Shown: positions 33,627 through 46,490, counted from the first letter of the stretch. The stretch is DNA of 64,000 nt from Arthrobacter sp. N199823 (GCF_002929705.1 NZ_PJIN01000004.1:310001-374000), one strand, 5' to 3'. Notes: a model not told the origin generated them from the sequence alone. Numbers and translations are program-made.

Positions 33627-33642
33627 TCCCCACTCCCTCCCA

Positions 33643-33750
33643 AATCTCGTACCTCGGTTCGGGACCCTCGGGAGCGTGGGCCCACCACACCTCCTAAATC
33701 TCGTACCTCGGTTCGGGACCCTCGGGAGCGTGGGCCCACCACACCGCCCG
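33643..33750 (-). repeat. two tandem 54-bp intergenic repeats (GGGCCCACGC family)
   Basis: Units at 33643 and 33697 are nearly identical over 50 bases. On the minus strand each contains TGGGCCCACGCTCCCGAGGG then TCCCGAACCGAGGTACGAGA. The core matches the loci at 27338 and 51785. They lie 16 bases after the DUF3043 stop. Confidence 0.85.
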
Positions 33751-33838
33751 TCAGCAAAGCTGACCCCAGCGCAACACGCCGGCACTTTCCCAACGGAAGT
33801 GGCCGGCGTCGCACTTTAACAGTGGTTACCCTGAAGGT

Positions 33839-34843
33839 ATGGAATACCGCTACCTCGGCCGCTCAGGCCTGAAGATCACTGAAATCACCTACGGCAACTG
33901 GCTCACGCACGGCTCTCAGGTAGAGAACGACGTCGCTACGGCGTGCGTCCGTGCCGCGCTCGACGCCGGCATCACCACCTTTGACACGGCCGACGCCTAC
34001 GCCAACGGGAAGGCAGAAGAGGTTTTGGGCGCTGCCTTGGCCTCCGAACGCCGCGAATCCCTAGAAGTGTTCACCAAGGTGTACTGGCCCGTGGGCCTCA
34101 AAGGACCCAACGACACCGGGCTCTCGCGCAAACACATCATGGAGGGCATCAACAACTCCCTGCGCCGCCTGAACATGGACTACGTGGACCTCTACCAGGC
34201 GCACCGCTTCGACTACGAAACTCCGTTGGAAGAAACCATTTCCGCCTTCGCCGATGTGGTGCGGGCTGGGAAAGCACTCTACATCGGTGTTTCCGAGTGG
34301 AATGCGGAGCAGCTCCGCGAGGGCCAACGTCTGGCACGTGAGGCCGGGTTCTCCCTGGTATCCAACCAGCCCCAGTACTCCGCGCTGTGGCGCGTCATTG
34401 AACCCGAGGTCATCCCGGCTTCAATTGAATTGGGCATGTCCCAGGTGGTGTGGTCACCCATGGCACAGGGCGTACTGAGTGGCAAGTACCTCCCCGGCGC
34501 TCCCCTGCCAGCCGGTTCACGCGCACTTGATGAGCACGGTGGGGCGAACACCATCAAGTCATTCCTCGATGATGAGATCCTCTCCAACGTGCAAAAGTTG
34601 CGCCCCGTTGCCGACGAGCTTGGCCTCACTATGCCTCAGCTGGCCATCGCCTGGGTGTTGCAAAATGAAAACGTCGCCACAGCCCTCGTGGGTGCCTCCC
34701 GCCCCGAGCAGGTTGCCGAAAACGTCAAGGCCTCCGGCGTGAAGATACCGGCCGAACTCATGTCCGCTATCGACACTGCCCTAGCCCCGTCAATTGTCAA
34801 CGACCCCACCAAGACGCAGAGCCCGGCAACACGCGTCGCATAG
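33839..34843 (+). CDS. aldo/keto reductase
   Basis: A 334-residue NADPH-dependent carbonyl reductase of the Kv-beta/YghZ type. The catalytic tetrad is visible: Asp and Tyr in FDTADAYANGKAEEVLG, Lys in EVFTKVYWPVG, His in DLYQAHRFD. The NADP-binding region ALVGASRPEQVAENV is near the C-terminus. TACCCT (33827-33832) ends six bases before the ATG, suggesting leaderless expression. Substrate unknown. Confidence 0.92.
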   Translation: MEYRYLGRSGLKITEITYGNWLTHGSQVENDVATACVRAALDAGITTFDTADAYANGKAEEVLGAALASERRESLEVFTKVYWPVGLKGPNDTGLSRKHIMEGINNSLRRLNMDYVDLYQAHRFDYETPLEETISAFADVVRAGKALYIGVSEWNAEQLREGQRLAREAGFSLVSNQPQYSALWRVIEPEVIPASIELGMSQVVWSPMAQGVLSGKYLPGAPLPAGSRALDEHGGANTIKSFLDDEILSNVQKLRPVADELGLTMPQLAIAWVLQNENVATALVGASRPEQVAENVKASGVKIPAELMSAIDTALAPSIVNDPTKTQSPATRVA

Positions 34844-34976
34844 CCGGAAACAGAAGCCGGGCCCCGCAGTCGCAGGCCCCGGAGCGAGGATGGATTTTGC
34901 TCGGGAGGAACGACCGGCAAAATCTTACTGCTCGCGAGGGGTCTGCGACGGAGGGCCGGGCTTCTTCTCGGCGGAA

Positions 34977-36044
<1,068 letters not shown>

Positions 36045-36149
36045 ACCCCTAGTTTTCCGGTTCCGCAGCCCAACTGCAAAACGATCAAACATGACGTGGA
36101 TGCGAAAAGGACTACCCACCTCACCGCAAAGAGGCGTTAGCATGGCCCA

Positions 36150-37823
36150 ATGAATACCAATGGCGGTAACATCTGGCAGCAGTCTGACGTGGTAGTTGTG
36201 GGGGCTGGGCTCTCCGGTCTGGTGGCCGCCGCCGAGGCTTATAACGCGGGACGCAAGGTACTGATCCTTGATCAGGAGCCTGAAGCGTCGCTGGGCGGAC
36301 AGGCTCATTGGTCCTTTGGCGGGCTGTTCCTTGTTGACTCTCCCGAGCAGCGCCGCCTCGGCGTCAAAGACTCCGTTGAGCTGGCCTTGAGTGACTGGAT
36401 GGGTTCGGCCGCCTTTGACCGCCCCGAGGACACCTGGCCCCGCGCCTGGGCGGAGGCGTATGTGAACTTCGCCGCCGGCGAGAAACGCTCGTGGCTGCAT
36501 GCCCTCGGCGTGCGGCTCTTCCCTTTGGTCCAGTGGGCCGAACGCGGCGGTTACGACGCGCAAGGGCACGGCAATTCCGTCCCCCGCTTCCACGTGGTCT
36601 GGGGCACCGGCCCCGGCATCGTGGCGCCCTTCCTGAGCAAAGTGCAAGAAGGTATTGCCGCCGGACGCGTGCAAATCGCATTCCGTCACCGCGCCACGGA
36701 GTTAATGTTCGACGGCGGAGCCGTCACCGGAGTGCGTGGGCAGCTTCTGGAGCCTTCTGCCGCCGCTCGCGGGGTGGCCAGTAGCCGAAGCGTGGTGGGC
36801 GCCTTTGAGGTCTCTTCCGACGCGGTTATTGTCACCACTGGCGGCATTGGCGGGAATCATCCCATGGTCCGCGATCAATGGCCCAACGGTAACGGACCGG
36901 CCTACATGCTGGCCGGGGTCCCGGCCTCCGTTGATGGTCAGTTCCAGCAGTCGGTGGCCAGCAGCGGTGGCACCCTGATCAATACTGACCGCATGTGGCA
37001 CTATCCCGAGGGCATCCATAATCCTGATCCGGTATGGCCCAACCATGGAATTCGCATCCTGTCCGGCCCCTCTCCCCTGTGGCTCGACGCCACCGGAAGG
37101 CGGCTTCCGGTGCCCCTGTTCCCGGGCTTTGATTCGCTAGGCACCCTGCGCCATTTGGAGACCACCGGACATGGGCATTCCTGGTTTGTGCTGAACAAAA
37201 CCATCATGAGCAAGGAATTTGCCCTCTCTGGCTCCGAGCAAAACCCGGACCTGACAGGCAAGGATGTAAAGCTCCTGGCGAAGCGGGCCTTGCCGGGCAC
37301 CATCGGCCCTGTGCAGAAGTTTCTCGATGCCGGGATCGACTTTGTCCAGGCCACCACGGCCCAGGAACTGGCAGCCAAAATGAACGCTCTAGTGGGCACC
37401 ACCCTGATCGATCCCGAAGGTCTGCACAGTTCCATCGTGGCGCGTGACATGCAGGTAAACAGCGGGCTGGGTAAGGACACTCAGCTCAACGCCATCCGTG
37501 AAGCACGCCGTTTTGCCACCGACAAGTTAATGCGAGTGGTGCCACCCCATCCTCTGCTGGCCCCAGAGCACGGCCCGCTCATTGCTGTCCGCTTGAGCAC
37601 CTTGACCCGCAAAAGCCTGGGCGGGCTTGCCACGGACCTATCTGCCCGAGTGCTTGGTGCGCACGGTGAGCCAATCCCTGGCCTCTTTGCTGCCGGGGAA
37701 GCGGCCGGCTTTGGTGGCGGCGGCATGCATGGCTACCGCTCCCTTGAAGGAACATTCCTGGGCGGCTGCCTATTCTCCGGCCGCACGGCGGGCCGGCAGG
37801 CTGCGGGTACCATCGGTGGATGA
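36150..37823 (+). CDS. FAD-binding dehydrogenase (fumarate reductase/ketosteroid dehydrogenase-like)
   Basis: A 557-residue flavoprotein. The N-terminal dinucleotide motif VVVGAGLSGLVAAAEAYNAG and the C-terminal FAD motif GLFAAGEAAGFGGGGMHGYR-type loop are present. The family (COG3573) resembles flavocytochrome c fumarate reductases and 3-ketosteroid dehydrogenases, but the natural substrate is unknown. TAGCAT (36138-36143) lies six bases before the ATG: a leaderless arrangement. Its stop overlaps the next start by four bases (ATGA), coupling it to the hydrolase. Confidence 0.88.
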   Translation: MNTNGGNIWQQSDVVVVGAGLSGLVAAAEAYNAGRKVLILDQEPEASLGGQAHWSFGGLFLVDSPEQRRLGVKDSVELALSDWMGSAAFDRPEDTWPRAWAEAYVNFAAGEKRSWLHALGVRLFPLVQWAERGGYDAQGHGNSVPRFHVVWGTGPGIVAPFLSKVQEGIAAGRVQIAFRHRATELMFDGGAVTGVRGQLLEPSAAARGVASSRSVVGAFEVSSDAVIVTTGGIGGNHPMVRDQWPNGNGPAYMLAGVPASVDGQFQQSVASSGGTLINTDRMWHYPEGIHNPDPVWPNHGIRILSGPSPLWLDATGRRLPVPLFPGFDSLGTLRHLETTGHGHSWFVLNKTIMSKEFALSGSEQNPDLTGKDVKLLAKRALPGTIGPVQKFLDAGIDFVQATTAQELAAKMNALVGTTLIDPEGLHSSIVARDMQVNSGLGKDTQLNAIREARRFATDKLMRVVPPHPLLAPEHGPLIAVRLSTLTRKSLGGLATDLSARVLGAHGEPIPGLFAAGEAAGFGGGGMHGYRSLEGTFLGGCLFSGRTAGRQAAGTIGG

Positions 37824-38899
37824 GCAACAGCAAACCACAGTGGGTCCCTGACATTCTGGGCCCCGACTATGAGGCCACCACCTTGCTGGTGCAGACCCGC
37901 GAACAGGTGATGGCCGAGCAGGACTACCTTGAACAGGGCTCAGCTGAGCAGAATCTGGCCGGACCGCTTTACAGAGCGACCCTGGTGCGGCACCGACCGC
38001 GTGAGCGAGCAGCTGGGGCTGGGGTGCCTCGCTCAGGTGTCCCCGTGCTCTTCATCCACGGATGGAGCGACTACTTCTACAACACCGGGCTAGCCGAATT
38101 CTTTACTGACCGGGGCTACGATTTTTACGCCCTTGACCTCCATAACCATGGACGCAGCTTGGATTCCCCGGATATGGGCGGTTACGTAGCCAATCTGGCC
38201 GACTACGACGCCGAGATCCTCGCCGCACACGGGGTTATCTGTAATGACGTCACTAACAACTGTGAGATTGGTGGCGACCGTCAGCTCATCCTGGTGGGCC
38301 ACTCCACCGGCGGACTCATAGCGACTCTCTGGGCACACCACCATCCTGGACTTGTCAGCCATCTGGTGCTCAACAGTCCGTGGCTGGAGATTCAGGGAGG
38401 AGCCGCCATTAGGCGCGCCGCCACTCCGCTGGTACAGCTTGCTGATCTGCGACCACTGCTGCGCATGCGCGTTCCAGAGCGTTCCTTTTACTGGCGCGGC
38501 ATCAGCAATCAGGCGTACGGCGAATGGGCAGTCGATAAAGCCCTGCGACCACCGCACGCGTTTCCCGTCCGGGCCGGGTGGATGAAGGCCATTTTGGCCG
38601 CCCAGCAGGAGGTCGCCACAGGACTAAAGCTCCCCATGCCGATCCTGGTGCTGCTCTCATCCAAGAGCATGCTCGGCCCGGTGTGGAATGATCAAATGCT
38701 GCACGCCGATGTGGTCCTGGACGTGCGCTCTCTCGCCTTGCGAACCCTGTCTCTTGGCAATTCGGTAACGCTGGAGAGGATCGACGGCGCCCTGCACGAA
38801 GTGTTCCTGTCCCGGCGGCCGGTCCGTGAAGACGCCTATGCCAAGTTGGCTCGCTGGCTGCACGGTTACGTAGATCATAATTTAACCCAACAGCGTTAA
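37820..38899 (+). CDS. alpha/beta hydrolase (lysophospholipase/monoglyceride-lipase-like)
   Basis: A 359-residue serine hydrolase. The oxyanion loop is FIHGWSDYFYN, the nucleophile elbow GHSTGG (Ser around residue 157), and the C-terminal His lies in GALHEVFLSRRPVRE. Translation is coupled to the FAD dehydrogenase, so both probably act on one substrate class, perhaps a lipid or ester; this is inference from gene order. It converges on uppS with a 28-base gap. Confidence 0.88.
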   Translation: MSNSKPQWVPDILGPDYEATTLLVQTREQVMAEQDYLEQGSAEQNLAGPLYRATLVRHRPRERAAGAGVPRSGVPVLFIHGWSDYFYNTGLAEFFTDRGYDFYALDLHNHGRSLDSPDMGGYVANLADYDAEILAAHGVICNDVTNNCEIGGDRQLILVGHSTGGLIATLWAHHHPGLVSHLVLNSPWLEIQGGAAIRRAATPLVQLADLRPLLRMRVPERSFYWRGISNQAYGEWAVDKALRPPHAFPVRAGWMKAILAAQQEVATGLKLPMPILVLLSSKSMLGPVWNDQMLHADVVLDVRSLALRTLSLGNSVTLERIDGALHEVFLSRRPVREDAYAKLARWLHGYVDHNLTQQR

Positions 38900-38927
38900 A
38901 AAGAGAGTTAACTGAGAATCAGGCAGC

Positions 38928-39773
38928 CTAGGCTTGAGCGGCTGCGTCTATGGCACCACCATAGCGCCGGTCTCGGCGGGCATACTCATCCACGGCAGCC
39001 CACAAGGTCCGGCGGTCCACATCAGGCCACATGGTATTCATGAAGACGAACTCGGCATAGGCCGACTGCCACAGAAGGAAGTTGGAGAGCCGCTGCTCTC
39101 CGCTGGATCGTAGGAACAAGTCCACGTCCGGGACATCTGGCAAGTACAGGTACTTCTGGACGGTCTTCTCATTAACGTGCTTGGGACTCAGTCGTCCGGC
39201 TGCCACATCGGCAGCCAATGCGGCTACGGCATCGGCGATTTCTGCCCGCCCTCCGTAGTTAACACACATGGTCAACGTGATCACGTCATTGTCTTTGGTA
39301 TGTTCCTGTGCGGCCTCGAGCTCTTTGATGACCGACCCCCACAACTTTGGCCTGCGTCCGGCCCAGCGAATCCGAACTCCCCAGGCGTCAAGCTGGTCCC
39401 GCTGACGTCTTAGCACATCTTTGTTAAATCCCATGAGGAAGCGAATCTCTTCCGGTGAGCGCTTCCAGTTTTCGGTGGAAAAGGCATAGACGCTGATGTA
39501 CTTAATGCCCATTTCAATGGCACCGGCCATCACATCCAGCAGCGCCGGCTCTCCAGCTTTGTGACCTTCTATACGCGGCAGGCCCCGCTCATTGGCCCAA
39601 CGACCGTTACCGTCCATGACGATGGCCACATGTTCGGGGATAAGTTCTCGTGGAATAGCCGGAACCGGCACACCCGTTGCGTGCGGCCAGGGTGCCACCA
39701 CGGGTGGCTTTGCCGGATTGCGGCCACTCTTGCTTCCGCTTCTGCTTTTGTTTCCGCTTCGCTCCAGTGCCAT
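38928..39773 (-). CDS. uppS: isoprenyl transferase (undecaprenyl diphosphate synthase)
   Basis: Makes polyprenyl diphosphate carrier lipid for the cell wall. The catalytic block is [16 protein letters not shown], followed by [17 protein letters not shown] and the C-terminal [24 protein letters not shown] region. A basic Ser/Lys-rich N-terminal extension of ~40 residues is present. I place the start at the ATG at 39773, four bases after the recO stop (TAG), with GGAGCG upstream inside recO. It forms a recO-uppS operon. Confidence 0.95.
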   Translation of the reverse strand: MALERSGNKSRSGSKSGRNPAKPPVVAPWPHATGVPVPAIPRELIPEHVAIVMDGNGRWANERGLPRIEGHKAGEPALLDVMAGAIEMGIKYISVYAFSTENWKRSPEEIRFLMGFNKDVLRRQRDQLDAWGVRIRWAGRRPKLWGSVIKELEAAQEHTKDNDVITLTMCVNYGGRAEIADAVAALAADVAAGRLSPKHVNEKTVQKYLYLPDVPDVDLFLRSSGEQRLSNFLLWQSAYAEFVFMNTMWPDVDRRTLWAAVDEYARRDRRYGGAIDAAAQA

Positions 39774-39777
39774 ATTT

Positions 39778-40530
39778 CTATACACGCTCCACAAGTTTCA
39801 GGGAACGCACTGTGCGTTCCAAATGCCATTGCACGTAAGCAGCTACTAGTCCTGCCGCTTCGCGTCGGTGAATTGTCAAAGATCCATCGGCTCCACTCCA
39901 GTTGCCACTGAGCAGCTGCCCCAACAACACCATGGTCTCGGGGGCAGGGGCAGGAGAGCCCGGCGGCCGGCAGTCGTGGCAGACCGCCCCACCCAGCGAC
40001 GCGTTGAAAGCACCATGGGGACCGGGCTCGCCGCAGCGTGCGCAGTCCGAGAAACTTGGCGCCCACCCTGCTATCGACACAGCGCGTAACAGATACGAGT
40101 CAAGAATGAGTTCGGGGGCATGGGCGCCGCGACTGAGAGCAGCCAGAGCGCCCACCAGCAGCAGGTAGTGGGCGGTTGAGGTTTCACCATCAATGTCGGT
40201 GAGCCGCTCTGCTGTCTCGGCCATGGCTGCAGCCACTACATATCTGTCATAGTTGGCCGCGATGGCATCCCCGTAGCTGGCACGGGCCACAGCTTGGGTG
40301 ATGATGTCCAGTGAGCGGCCCTTGACGAGCTGCAGATCTGCCACCATGAATGGTTCAAGTCGGGCGCCGAACTTACTGCTTGTACGCCGCACACCTTTGG
40401 CTACCGCCCGCAACTGCCCATGATGATGGGTCAATAAGGTGATGATCCGGTCTGCCTCACCCAATTTGTGAGTACGCAAGATGACGGCATCATCCCTGTA
40501 GGTGCGGGCAGCAAACGATTGATTGGGCAC
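39778..40530 (-). CDS. recO: DNA repair protein RecO
   Basis: Recombination mediator that loads RecA with RecR. The N-terminal OB domain ([24 protein letters not shown]) is followed by a helical domain and a zinc-binding [13 protein letters not shown]...CHDC motif around residues 160-185. Length is 250 residues. Start GTG; GGGGGA lies directly beside it, and a GACAAT -10-like box is six bases upstream, so initiation may be leaderless. Immediately upstream of uppS. Confidence 0.95.
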   Translation of the reverse strand: MPNQSFAARTYRDDAVILRTHKLGEADRIITLLTHHHGQLRAVAKGVRRTSSKFGARLEPFMVADLQLVKGRSLDIITQAVARASYGDAIAANYDRYVVAAAMAETAERLTDIDGETSTAHYLLLVGALAALSRGAHAPELILDSYLLRAVSIAGWAPSFSDCARCGEPGPHGAFNASLGGAVCHDCRPPGSPAPAPETMVLLGQLLSGNWSGADGSLTIHRREAAGLVAAYVQWHLERTVRSLKLVERV

Positions 40531-40586
40531 TCCCCCATTGTCCCATCTTTACCCGGCGCGGGCGTCCCAACCGCGCCGGCAACCAG

Positions 40587-40634
40587 AACACCCCGGTACT
40601 GGCCACTGTCATGGCGAATACCGGGGTGTTTTTT
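40587..40634 (+). terminator. terminator-like hairpin between leuA and recO, T-tract on plus strand
   Basis: AACACCCCGGTA and TACCGGGGTGTT form a perfect 12-bp stem, followed by TTTT on the plus strand. Both flanking genes run on the minus strand. For the minus-strand leuA transcript it is a stem without U-tract. Confidence 0.7.
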
Positions 40635-40656
40635 ACGGCTGGTAGGAGGCTAGGCC

Positions 40657-42423
<1,767 letters not shown>

Positions 42424-42444
42424 TCAACGAGAGGGAGGCCGGCC

Positions 42445-42482
42445 GGGCAACACAAACACCGCAGCGAGGGTGGCCATTGCCC
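42445..42482 (-). promoter_or_regulatory. hairpin in the leuA leader RNA
   Basis: On the minus strand GGGCAA...TTGCCC, with inner CACC/GGTG, folds between the leader peptide stop and leuA. The leader itself contains GAGGCC, which can pair with GGCCTC near 42435-42440, giving an alternative fold. Mutually exclusive folds are what attenuation requires. No U-run follows the hairpin. Confidence 0.45.
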
Positions 42483-42489
42483 ACATTGA

Positions 42490-42537
42490 TCACATCAACG
42501 GGTTCGAGGCCTCGCCGCGGCAGCTAAGAAGAAGCAT
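42490..42537 (-). CDS. leuL: leuA leader peptide
   Basis: A 15-codon frame, MLLLSCRGEASNPLM, ends 87 bases before leuA. Codons 2-4 are CTT CTT CTT, a codon unusual in this GC-rich genome and therefore sensitive to leucyl-tRNA supply. A TAGGGT -10-like box lies at 42556-42561 on the minus strand, so the transcript would start about 12 bases before the leader. Leucine leader peptides upstream of actinobacterial leuA are known; this case is read directly from sequence. Confidence 0.7.
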   Translation of the reverse strand: MLLLSCRGEASNPLM

Positions 42538-42711
42538 TCCAGTGCGCACAAATTCACCCTAACACGGCACGTAGGATGAAGGTGAACGATCTCACGTTGT
42601 GGGCTCTGGCGCCGCCCATCACCACTTCGACAGCCAGACAGCAATTCGGCAAGACTGCAAGAGCACAAATATTTTTAAAGGCCGCAAACCCACGAAGGGG
42701 AAACGATCCAC

Positions 42712-44676
42712 TTGACTCACACCGGAATCAATCTCAGTAATATTGACCCGAGCACAAGGCCCCAGGATGACCTGTTTCGCCACGTCAATGGCGCTTGGCT
42801 GGACGCGGAGGTGATTCCTGATGACCGCGCAGTCACCGGCTCATTCATCACCTTGCGTGACGACTCTGAAAATGCCGTCAAGGCCATCATTGAACACGCT
42901 GCCACCGAGGCAAGTAACCCAGACGCCGCAAATCCCGTCTTATCCGCCAAAATCGGCGCCCTCTATTCGGACTTCATGGATGAGGCTGCCATTAACGCTG
43001 CCGGGGCCGCGCCGCTCGGTGACAAGCTCCGTGCCATTGCGGAGGCCACCACGATCGATGCCTTGGTCCAACTCATGGGCGCGCTTGATCGTACCGGTGG
43101 CAGCACCTTGTTTGGTGCCTATGTTAATAACGACGCCGGCAATCCTGACCACGCGCTGCTGCACCTTTTTCAGGCTGGCCTGGGACTCCCGGATGAGTCC
43201 TACTACCGGGATGAAAAGTTTGCGGCAATCCGCGCATCCTATGTGAGTCATATTCAGTCCATGTTGGAGTTGGCGGCAGTGCCAGATGCCGCGGCAAAGG
43301 CACCACGCATCATGGCGCTAGAGACGCAGATCGCCGCGACACATTTGGACAAGGTGTCCCTACGGGATCCGCAAAAAACATACAACCTGATGACGCGCCA
43401 GGAAGTCCTCACCCTGTTGCCTGCACTGGCCACTTGGCTGGATGAGCTCGGCGTCACGGCCGCGCAGAGCAGCGAAATGGTTGTTGCCACTCCTGAGTTC
43501 TTCATCGGCCAGCAGGCGCTGCTGGTGGAAGACCGGATTGCTGACTGGCAGGCATGGCTGGTCATGCGCACCATCTCCAGCCTGGCCGGTTACCTGTCCA
43601 AGGAATTCGTCGACACCAACTTCGCCTTCTACGGCACAACCCTCAGCGGCACTCCCGCCATCCGGGACCGTTGGAAGCGCGCCGTGGCACTTGTAGAAGG
43701 CGTGCTGGGCGAGGCCGTGGGCCAGCTGTATGTGGCAAAGCACTTCCCGGAATCCCACAAGGCACACATGGAAGCCCTGGTGGCCAACCTCATTGAGGCC
43801 TACCGCATCAGCATCGCCGACCTTGCTTGGATGAGCAATGCAACCAAGGAGAAGGCGCTTGAGAAATTGGCCGCCTTCACACCCAAAATTGGGTACCCGT
43901 CCACGTGGCGTGACTATTCAACCTTGGACATTGTGGAAGGTGACTTGCTGGGCAACATTGAGCGCAGCAACGCCTTCGAGCTGGCCCGCCAGCTGGCAAA
44001 AATCGGGGCCCCCATTGACCGTGAGGAGTGGCTTATGACCCCACAGACGGTCAATGCCTACTACAACCCCGCCATGAATGAGGTGGTCTTCCCGGCTGCT
44101 ATTTTGCAGCCGCCCTTCTTCGATGCCGAGGCCGACGACGCCGCCAACTACGGCGGAATCGGCGCCGTTATTGGCCACGAGATTGGCCACGGATTCGATG
44201 ATCAGGGTTCCCAATTTGACGGTTCCGGAGCACTGCGGAATTGGTGGTCCGACGATGACCGTGCCGCGTTTGAAAACCTCACGGGAAAATTGGTGAATCA
44301 GTACAACGCTTTGTCCCCTGAGGCCGCCCCTGAAGAGTTCGTCAACGGTGAGCTCACTCTGGGTGAGAACATTGGTGATCTAGGTGGTTTGGCCATCGGA
44401 TACAAGGCCTACCACCTAAGCCTCAACGGCAGCAGCGCCCCCGTCATTGATGGACTGAGCGGTGCCACGCGTTTCTTCTACTCGTGGGCCGAATGCTGGC
44501 GTACCAAGATCCGTCACGAGGAAGCCGTGCGGCGCCTCACGGTTGATCCGCACTCCCCCGCGGAACTGCGCTGCAATGCTGTGGTGAGCAATCTTGACGC
44601 CTTCCACGAGGCCTTCGGCACGGCAGACGGGGACCAGCTATGGCTTGCCCCGGAAGAGCGCGTGAGCATCTGGTAG
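42712..44676 (+). CDS. M13 family metallopeptidase (neprilysin/PepO-like)
   Basis: A 654-residue zinc endopeptidase. The active site is HEIGHGFDDQG near residue 490, the third zinc ligand in GENIGDLGG, and NAYYNPAMNEVVFPAAIL upstream provides the substrate-binding NAYY motif. The C-terminus ends in W after VSIW, as in family members. There is no signal peptide, so it is likely cytoplasmic, as for actinobacterial PepO-like enzymes. Start is TTG preceded by GAAGGGG. It interrupts the otherwise minus-strand leuA-era block. Confidence 0.93.
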   Translation: MTHTGINLSNIDPSTRPQDDLFRHVNGAWLDAEVIPDDRAVTGSFITLRDDSENAVKAIIEHAATEASNPDAANPVLSAKIGALYSDFMDEAAINAAGAAPLGDKLRAIAEATTIDALVQLMGALDRTGGSTLFGAYVNNDAGNPDHALLHLFQAGLGLPDESYYRDEKFAAIRASYVSHIQSMLELAAVPDAAAKAPRIMALETQIAATHLDKVSLRDPQKTYNLMTRQEVLTLLPALATWLDELGVTAAQSSEMVVATPEFFIGQQALLVEDRIADWQAWLVMRTISSLAGYLSKEFVDTNFAFYGTTLSGTPAIRDRWKRAVALVEGVLGEAVGQLYVAKHFPESHKAHMEALVANLIEAYRISIADLAWMSNATKEKALEKLAAFTPKIGYPSTWRDYSTLDIVEGDLLGNIERSNAFELARQLAKIGAPIDREEWLMTPQTVNAYYNPAMNEVVFPAAILQPPFFDAEADDAANYGGIGAVIGHEIGHGFDDQGSQFDGSGALRNWWSDDDRAAFENLTGKLVNQYNALSPEAAPEEFVNGELTLGENIGDLGGLAIGYKAYHLSLNGSSAPVIDGLSGATRFFYSWAECWRTKIRHEEAVRRLTVDPHSPAELRCNAVVSNLDAFHEAFGTADGDQLWLAPEERVSIW

Positions 44677-44699
44677 GACTAGGAGAACAAGGACAAATC

Positions 44700-44748
44700 G
44701 GGGCGCCGGGATGAAAGAAATCTTTCATCCCGGCGCCCCTATTTGTTT
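44700..44748. terminator. strong terminator between M13 peptidase and LCP gene
   Basis: GGGGCGCCGGGATGAAAG and CTTTCATCCCGGCGCCCC are perfect 18-base arms with loop AAAT, then TATTTGTTT on the plus strand. It separates two convergent genes. Confidence 0.9.
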
Positions 44749-44808
44749 GAGTCGCAACAGCTCCAGCAAGTGGATACAGCTTGCTGCCAGTTCGGGGTCA
44801 GTTCGTCG

Positions 44809-46389
44809 CTAGTTGGTGTAGAACAACGGATTGACTACTAAACACCCGGAGCTTTGTTCGGCGGTGCTGGAGACTATGTCCGGTGGGATTACGATCGTGC
44901 CAAACTCCTTGCCGGAGACCCAATCTGCGCCCACTACCAGGCTCACGCCGGTCACCGTGGGATCAGACTTCACGGCGCTGGCCGGAAGCTTGAATAGCGT
45001 GGCAAGGTCTGCTGCAACATCTGCCATATCGGCGCCGTACAGTAGCTGGGTCTCGTTCACCACTGGGACATCGCCAGCCTGCCATGCACTCTGGAAGCCC
45101 TTTGCTGCCAGTTCCTGCACAAGCTCCAGGGATCGGCCAACAATTCCAGTGGCATTGACCACGCTGATGGGTTGAACTGACTTGTCATAGGGCACCGAGC
45201 TCGGGGCTGCAGTGGTAGGCGCCGCACTCGCAGGGGCGCCGGACGTGCCAGACGGTTTAGCTGCCGCCGTTGTGGGCTTTGGACTACCCGTCAAGTCCGT
45301 GTCCTTGCGCAGCGCAGCGAAGAACTGGCTGGCCTGAGGCTGTTTGAGCTGAACCCTGTTGTTATCGGCTGCATATGGCTCGGTGGGAACGGTGACAAAA
45401 GAGACCTTGGCGAGGTCGATCTTGGCCAGACGAGTGGCAATCTTCACCATGGAGGGAACATTCGCCAGGTCCTGGTCAATGGTGAGGTTCTTCGTGATGA
45501 CGTCAGCCAAGTTGTAAAGCTTGGGCAAATTAGTCAGGGTGTCTTCGCTCTTGACCTTGCGGACCATAGAGCCGAGGAACTGTTGCTGAGCCTTGATCCG
45601 GTCTAGGTCACCGGAATCACCAAAGGCGTGGCGAGTTCGCAGGAAGGCCAAGGCCTGTTCACCTTCCACCAGGCTTTTGCCCTTGGGCAGACGAAGGAAG
45701 GATCCGCCGTCGTCGAACATGGCGTGGTCCACGCATACCTCAACCCCGCCCAGAGCCTTGGAAAGCTCCTTGACAGCTGTGAAGTCGGCCAGCATGAAGT
45801 GGTCAATAGTCAGCCCGGTGACGTCATTGATGGCAGCCACGGTGCAACCGGGGCCTGCCTGCAAGGCCCCGTTGAGCTGTCCACTGAGGCTCCCAGGGAT
45901 AGTTTTTTTGTCCGTGGCGGAGACGCAATCGGGGATGGGGACCATCAAGTCGCGAGGGAAACTCGTGACAGAAACCCTGCTGTTGTCAGGGGAGATATCC
46001 ATCAGCAGCATGACATCTGACTGGCCGGCTCCGGCCGAGTCCTCCTCGGTGCCGTACTGACTGTTCTTGCCTTCGCGAGTATCGGTGCCCAGAATCAAGA
46101 TTTGCAGCGATCCGGTGTCTTCTATGGACGAGCTCGAGGTGCCGTTCGGTACACGGGCATCCAATGGAGACGTGGTGACGTTACTCTGCAGCTTGTAGAA
46201 CAACAGTCCAGCCGTGCCCACCCCGACGACCAAAACCGTGCACAGTGCCAAAGCGGTAATACGGATCCACAACGGTGCTTGGCGGCGGGGCTTGAAATGC
46301 CTACCGGCCGGATCGTTAGCATTCTCCGGTTCACTATTTGGGGTGCCGGCAGCCTCAGCTGCCCCCGTTTCGGCACGGCGTCGCCCCAT
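44809..46389 (-). CDS. LytR-CpsA-Psr (LCP) family cell-wall ligase
   Basis: LCP proteins attach polymers such as teichoic acids or arabinogalactan to peptidoglycan. Cytoplasmic N-terminus, one membrane helix (about 42-64, ITALALCTVLVVGVGTAGLLF), LCP domain (about 95-250, with SVTSFPRDLMVPIPD and LRTRHAFGDSGDLDRIKAQ carrying the catalytic arginines), a Ser/Thr/Pro/Ala linker, and a LytR_C domain (about 400-500). AAAGG precedes the ATG. Polymer specificity is unknown. Confidence 0.93.
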   Translation of the reverse strand: MGRRRAETGAAEAAGTPNSEPENANDPAGRHFKPRRQAPLWIRITALALCTVLVVGVGTAGLLFYKLQSNVTTSPLDARVPNGTSSSSIEDTGSLQILILGTDTREGKNSQYGTEEDSAGAGQSDVMLLMDISPDNSRVSVTSFPRDLMVPIPDCVSATDKKTIPGSLSGQLNGALQAGPGCTVAAINDVTGLTIDHFMLADFTAVKELSKALGGVEVCVDHAMFDDGGSFLRLPKGKSLVEGEQALAFLRTRHAFGDSGDLDRIKAQQQFLGSMVRKVKSEDTLTNLPKLYNLADVITKNLTIDQDLANVPSMVKIATRLAKIDLAKVSFVTVPTEPYAADNNRVQLKQPQASQFFAALRKDTDLTGSPKPTTAAAKPSGTSGAPASAAPTTAAPSSVPYDKSVQPISVVNATGIVGRSLELVQELAAKGFQSAWQAGDVPVVNETQLLYGADMADVAADLATLFKLPASAVKSDPTVTGVSLVVGADWVSGKEFGTIVIPPDIVSSTAEQSSGCLVVNPLFYTN

Positions 46390-46490
46390 GAATAAACCTT
46401 TCAGTATGGATATAAAACTCTGATGAGTTTAGCGGCGAAGGCTGGGAACATCCCCAAAGCCACACGTTCGCCCAAAATAAACACCAAGAA

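Noticed and set aside
36045-36689. N-terminal extension of pyrD
   Set aside because: The upstream part of the frame overlaps the divergent FAD dehydrogenase gene antisense. The PyrD family begins at the ATG at 36044.
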